Shown here in pieces: positions 60,385 through 64,000 of a stretch of DNA of 64,000 nucleotides. The number at the start of each line of letters is the position of its first letter. The stretch's first letter is position 1. Location of the stretch: contig JAFYYI010000012.1 in the NCBI GenBank assembly GCA_017557665.1, positions 25,672 through 89,671 on the forward strand, written 5' to 3'. Source of the stretch: Muribaculaceae bacterium. Lineage in GTDB: Bacteria > Bacteroidota > Bacteroidia > Bacteroidales > Muribaculaceae. The notes beneath the pieces were generated by a model. It saw only the letters and a program-made list of their open reading frames with translations. It did no database searches and was not told the DNA's origin. Made by a program: the position numbers and the translations under genes.

Positions 60385-62720
60385 ATAATCATCACGGTAG
60401 CCAGCGGCGTGCCTGTCGTTGCCGGCTGTGCGCCCTGTGCCGCATAGATGTTATACAATCCCGTGGGAACACGTTCGCCAGTGGCGTCGCTGCCGTCCCA
60501 CAATGCGCTACCCATCACGGGACCGAACTGGGCGACGATGGCGCCGTTGCGGTCGGTGACGGTGACAAACGAGTTGTCCATCAGGCCTGCAATCTTGATC
60601 ATGCCCGTGAAGTCGGGTTCAACGGGGTTGGGGAAGGCATAGACGTTATCGAAGTTGATGGCAGCAGCATCGCCGTGGGGAACATACTCGGCAAAGCCGT
60701 TGTTGGTGAAGATGTACACGCGGTCGTTGACGGTGTCACATTCCACACTGTAAACGGTGTTGCTGGGGATGTCGCTGTTCTCGATGGTGAAGTGGTTGAA
60801 GACCTCGCTGCCGTCGGGTGAGACGAAGTAGAGGCCGTTGTTGCTGGCAATCCACTTGTTGTTCTCACGGTCAACACCGATGTCATAGACCGAGTAACCC
60901 TCACACAGGTAACCCTTACCCTCGCTGAACTTGGTGGCGTAGGGGCGGATGGCGCGGGGCGTGTCGTCGAACAGATAGTCGGGGTCGAAGGCGAACAGGC
61001 CGAGCGTGTGACCAACCCAGATGATGCCTTCCTTGTCCTCCTCGAAGTGGGCAAGATAGGTCCAGTCGATCTGCTTGTTGTTCTGATCAACAAAGTGGGC
61101 CAGGCTCACGATGCGGTAGGTCTCCACCGTCGGGTCCTCGTTGCCGTTGTCCCAGCACACGATGTGGCCCGTTGCCGAACCGGTGACGAAGTCGCAGTCG
61201 CTGAAGATTTTCACGTTGTTCTTGCTCGAGACAATGAAGCGTGAACGCTGGAACGAACCGGTGTTCAGACCCAGCAGGCCCGCGGGCATCACCCAGTCGG
61301 TCTTGGCCAGGGTGGTCTTGTCGAGTTTGTCCTTGGTCAAGACAGCGGTGGGATTGGCAGCGGTGTTATAAGGAGATACAACCCACAGGTTGCCATATTT
61401 GTCGAATGCAGGATGAGGCTTGTAGGTACCGATCAGGGCGTTGGTCTTGGTGTAATTCGAGATTCTCACGTCATCAGTCACCTTGAAGATACCCTTGTTC
61501 CAGCTCGAGCGGTAGTAGGTGTGGGGATGCAAGGGGTCGAACACGAACTCGTAGCCGGCACCGGCAGCGGTATAGGCCGTAGCGTTAGACCAGTTCACGC
61601 CGTCATAGGTGTTGATGATGTTGGCCACGGTGTAGTCGGTGTTGGACAGCATATTGGGGCCGGACACACCCACATACAGCTTGTTCATCGAGGCGTTGTA
61701 CTTCAGCCAGTAGGGGGCGTCGGTAGTCAGCGAGTTGATTTTGTAGTAGGTGGAGTTGCCGTTGATGTGCAGACCATTGACATCGGTCAACCAAACCGTA
61801 CCGTCACCGAAGGGGTAGGCGCTGGCGCAGGTTTGGGTTGAGCCCTGCTTGGTGGCCGATGTACCGGCGGCATTGACGGTATAGTAGTAAGTCTGGCCTG
61901 CGAAGTTGGCGATGAAGCCAGTGGGCGTGCGCTGCACGCTGGTGGCCTTGGCGCTCACGAGTTTAGTCAAAGTCGGGGTGCCGCTGGCGAAGCTGTAGTT
62001 GTTGAATCCCAGGTTGGCACTGAAGACGAATACAGACTGCTCGTTGATGGGGAACATCTTGCTGCCCGTGAAACTGCCCGTCACGCTCTGGTAGTTGTGA
62101 ATCGGGTCGGTGTCACCCGGCGTGCCGTAGTAGCAACGGTTGTTAGACAGGAGGAGGAGCGTCTCGCCCATCAGAGCTACCGAGTTGATGCAGACACCCT
62201 GACCCAGGTCATACTCCTTCTCGACTTTGAGTGTGCTCTCGTCGATGGTCACGTAGCCGTAGCCCGTGGCCACATAGGCCCTGCCGCCGCCGAAGGTGAT
62301 GTCACGGATGGACTTGCCCACGTAGGAGTCCAACACGCCGTCCTTCAACGTGTAGTTGTGCACCACGCTCACCAGGTCCTTGATAGCACTGATGTTGGCT
62401 ACCGAACCGTCGGCCTTGATGACATCAATGTTGGAGTTGGCATAGGCGACAAACAGCAGGTTGTTGTCGCAGTCGTAGTAAATGTCGGCAATCTGGCTGT
62501 CGGACAACAGGTTCTGCTTGTTCAGCGCGATGGTTTTCATCGTCGCCTTGTCAAACATGAAAAGGTGGTCACTGTTCAGGTAGTAAACCTTGTCGCCCGT
62601 GTCAAAGATGTTCTGAATCTTTGCTTGCACATAGTAGTTATGCATTTTCCAGGTGCTGGCATTGGCGCTGGCGATGGCCATCACCATGAGCATCAGGAAA
62701 ACAAAGTGTTTTTTAAACAT
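60378..62720 (-). CDS. PorZ-like type IX secretion protein, copy 2
   Basis: 780 residues from ATG 62720 (MFKKHFVFLMLMVMAIASANA signal; the upstream frame lacks a signal). Same plan as copy 1: KVYYLNSDHLFMFDKATM, YYDCDNNLLFVAYANSNIDVI, GGGRAYVATGYGYVTIDE; second propeller with HFEEDKEGIIWVGHTLGLFA and NNKWIASNNGLYFVSPDGSE; sorting-like end FAFPNPVEPDFTGMIKIAGL... (printed as YAFPNPVEPDFTGMIKIAGL). Only moderately similar to copy 1. A TACCTTTG core lies at 62819-62826, giving a 92 nt leader. The two paralogues may serve different cargo or different assembly steps. Confidence 0.8.
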   Translation of the reverse strand: MFKKHFVFLMLMVMAIASANASTWKMHNYYVQAKIQNIFDTGDKVYYLNSDHLFMFDKATMKTIALNKQNLLSDSQIADIYYDCDNNLLFVAYANSNIDVIKADGSVANISAIKDLVSVVHNYTLKDGVLDSYVGKSIRDITFGGGRAYVATGYGYVTIDESTLKVEKEYDLGQGVCINSVALMGETLLLLSNNRCYYGTPGDTDPIHNYQSVTGSFTGSKMFPINEQSVFVFSANLGFNNYSFASGTPTLTKLVSAKATSVQRTPTGFIANFAGQTYYYTVNAAGTSATKQGSTQTCASAYPFGDGTVWLTDVNGLHINGNSTYYKINSLTTDAPYWLKYNASMNKLYVGVSGPNMLSNTDYTVANIINTYDGVNWSNATAYTAAGAGYEFVFDPLHPHTYYRSSWNKGIFKVTDDVRISNYTKTNALIGTYKPHPAFDKYGNLWVVSPYNTAANPTAVLTKDKLDKTTLAKTDWVMPAGLLGLNTGSFQRSRFIVSSKNNVKIFSDCDFVTGSATGHIVCWDNGNEDPTVETYRIVSLAHFVDQNNKQIDWTYLAHFEEDKEGIIWVGHTLGLFAFDPDYLFDDTPRAIRPYATKFSEGKGYLCEGYSVYDIGVDRENNKWIASNNGLYFVSPDGSEVFNHFTIENSDIPSNTVYSVECDTVNDRVYIFTNNGFAEYVPHGDAAAINFDNVYAFPNPVEPDFTGMIKIAGLMDNSFVTVTDRNGAIVAQFGPVMGSALWDGSDATGERVPTGLYNIYAAQGAQPATTGTPLATVMIIK

Positions 62721-62818
62721 ATCTTGAAAATTTAATCTAATATTTCTTAATACAGTTAACACACTGATAACCAGTAAGATATGAGATAGAATCACATAAA
62801 ACCCACTGAATCAAATGC

Positions 62819-62826
62819 CAAAGGTA
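62819..62826 (-). promoter_or_regulatory. Promoter core (PorZ-like copy 2)
   Basis: TACCTTTG on the minus strand, 98 nt upstream of the start. Confidence 0.5.
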
Positions 62827-62989
62827 TAAAATAATGATGAGAAAACAGGTCTTTTGGAGAAAATAAGATGACAAAATCTTTCTTAAAAATTGCAAAAGGC
62901 TATGGTGGCTGCCTCTGGACTCCAAATACAATTGGCATGCTGAATCAAAAAACTTGGGGCATAAACCTTAAAACCTCGAAACTTATTAT

Positions 62990-62997
62990 TACCTTTG
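62990..62997 (+). promoter_or_regulatory. Promoter core (lysS)
   Basis: TACCTTTG, 38 nt before the ATG at 63036. Confidence 0.55.
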
Positions 62998-63035
62998 CCG
63001 TTCAATAGAAATCAACCAAATATAACAATACCGCA

Positions 63036-64000
63036 ATGAACGTACTGGAATTAAGTGAACAAGAGATTTTTCGCCGCAATAGTTTGGAACAGCTCAGGGC
63101 CATGGGCATCAACCCCTATCCCGCCGATGAGTATGTTGTGAACGCCTACAGCGATGACATCGTGGCAAACTTCAGTGATGATGCCGAGCCGCGTCAGGTG
63201 AGCATCGCCGGACGCATGATGAATCGCCGCATCATGGGCAAGGCTTCATTCTTTGAACTGCAGGATTCACGTGGCCGCATTCAGGTGTATGTGAGCCGCG
63301 ACGACCTGTGCCCCGGTGAGAACAAGGACCTGTATAACACGGTGTTCAAGAAGTTGCTCGACATGGGCGACTTCGTCGGTGTGCAGGGCTTCGTCTTCCG
63401 CACCCAGACGGGCGAGATCAGTGTTCACGCCCAGTCGCTCAAGCTACTGAGCAAGTCGCTCAAGCCGCTGCCTGTGGTGAAGGTGAAGGATGGCGTGACC
63501 TATGATGCCTTTGAGGATCCCGAGCTGCGCTATCGCCAGCGCTATGTTGACCTGGTGGTGAACGCTGGTGTCAAGGAGACTTTCTTGAAGCGTGCCCTGG
63601 TGGTGAAAACCATGCGTCAGGTGCTTGACGGCGCCGGCTACACCGAGGTTGAGACCCCGACGCTGCAGGCCATTGCCGGTGGTGCCACTGCCCGTCCGTT
63701 CATCACCCACTTCAATGCGCTGAACATCCCCATGTACATGCGCATCGCCACCGAGCTTTACCTCAAGCGCCTGATCGTTGGCGGCTTTGAGGGCGTGTAC
63801 GAGATCGGTAAGAACTTCCGCAACGAGGGTATGGACCGCAACCACAATCCAGAGTTCACTTGCATGGAGCTATATGTTCAGTATAAGGATTATAACTGGA
63901 TGATGTCCTTCACCGAGCAACTGCTTGAGAAAATTTGCATTGCAGTCAACGGCAAGCCGGAGACCGAAATCGATGGTCAAGTCATCAGCTTCAAGGCACC
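63036..64000 (+). CDS. lysS: Lysyl-tRNA synthetase, class II (3' end outside window)
   Basis: The first 321 codons are present and the frame is open to the window edge. MNVLELSEQEIFRRNSLEQL leads into an OB-fold anticodon-binding domain (VSIAGRMMNRRIMGKASFFE, DFVGVQGFVFRTQTGEISVH). The class II core has motif 1 (AGYTEVETPTLQAIAGGATA) and motif 2 (EIGKNFRNEGMDRNHNPEFT). Motif 3 lies beyond the window. It charges tRNA-Lys. Confidence 0.96.
   Translation, partial: MNVLELSEQEIFRRNSLEQLRAMGINPYPADEYVVNAYSDDIVANFSDDAEPRQVSIAGRMMNRRIMGKASFFELQDSRGRIQVYVSRDDLCPGENKDLYNTVFKKLLDMGDFVGVQGFVFRTQTGEISVHAQSLKLLSKSLKPLPVVKVKDGVTYDAFEDPELRYRQRYVDLVVNAGVKETFLKRALVVKTMRQVLDGAGYTEVETPTLQAIAGGATARPFITHFNALNIPMYMRIATELYLKRLIVGGFEGVYEIGKNFRNEGMDRNHNPEFTCMELYVQYKDYNWMMSFTEQLLEKICIAVNGKPETEIDGQVISFKA

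Larger units (their letters stand above)
62721..63035. other. Intergenic region, divergent promoters
   Basis: 315 nt, AT-rich, without a gene. It holds the leftward promoter core at 62819-62826 and the rightward one at 62990-62997. No repeat array or riboswitch is evident. Confidence 0.6.

Noticed and set aside
1..64000. Prophage, integrative element or insertion sequence
   Set aside because: No integrase, transposase, phage structural or conjugation genes were recognised; gene content is conserved chromosomal.

Overview
The window reads as an ordinary chromosome segment of a Bacteroidales bacterium, most likely Muribaculaceae or Prevotellaceae (family level is inference). The grounds are: many promoter cores of the form TAnnTTTG, sometimes with an upstream TTTG/TTG about 20 nt away; almost no Shine-Dalgarno sequences; two PorZ-like proteins and several secreted proteins ending in type IX secretion-like C-termini; a glycine-lipid gene pair (glsA/glsB); DUF4271 next to hemD; and a eukaryote-type glycogen branching enzyme. 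No rRNA, prophage, insertion sequence or CRISPR array was seen.

Layout. 1-1845: lemA (5' end missing) with two TPM-domain genes. 1919-5793: recO, two identical tRNA-Glu genes flanking rpsT, an EEP-family phosphoesterase, tRNA-Gln and tyrS. 6062-13408: a WG-repeat protein, mutS, a U32 peptidase-family protein and a PKD-domain secreted protein. 13505-18187: glgB, an alanine/glycine:cation symporter and a dockerin-like secreted protein. 18262-25155: ribH, a TPR ORF fused in frame to a glycerophosphodiester phosphodiesterase, a SIS-domain isomerase, DUF3667, a thioesterase, DUF721/recF and pgeF. 25232-30058: a zinc metallopeptidase, then an operon glsA-glsB-wzi-lipoprotein read leftward. 30235-33290: a polytopic membrane protein, an outer-membrane barrel and a lipoprotein. 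33307-37042: a leftward operon LOG-DUF4271-hemD-rnpA-yidD-tatD. 37119-41029: GH89 alpha-N-acetylglucosaminidase, DUF554 and outer-membrane phospholipase A. 41155-44654: GYF/CD225 protein, DUF2752, thyA, folA, lpxB. 44651-49950: thioesterase, BASS transporter, LpxL-like acyltransferase and two PLP aminotransferases. 50162-62720: two PorZ-like genes enclosing secreted proteins, a frameshifted gene, a membrane TPR regulator and an MBOAT/SGNH/small-protein O-acylation module. The window ends inside lysS.

Envelope biology is the common thread: lipid A (lpxB, LpxL-like), glycine lipids, OMPLA, Wzi, PorZ and O-acylation genes sit among housekeeping genes for replication/repair (recO, recF, mutS), translation (tyrS, lysS, rpsT, tRNAs, rnpA) and folate/thymidylate (thyA, folA).

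The most unusual signal is not a gene. Short-period tandem arrays (7 bp or 9 bp units) repeatedly lie directly at or within a few bases of stop codons: recO, the GDPD ORF, DUF721 and both PorZ-like genes, with a sixth just 3' of thyA. In both PorZ-like genes the TAG stop codon is itself part of an array unit. A second family of intergenic palindromes rich in gacaac/gttgtc, twice followed by the word gtgcggatgccaatt, also recurs. Neither is explained by the genes.
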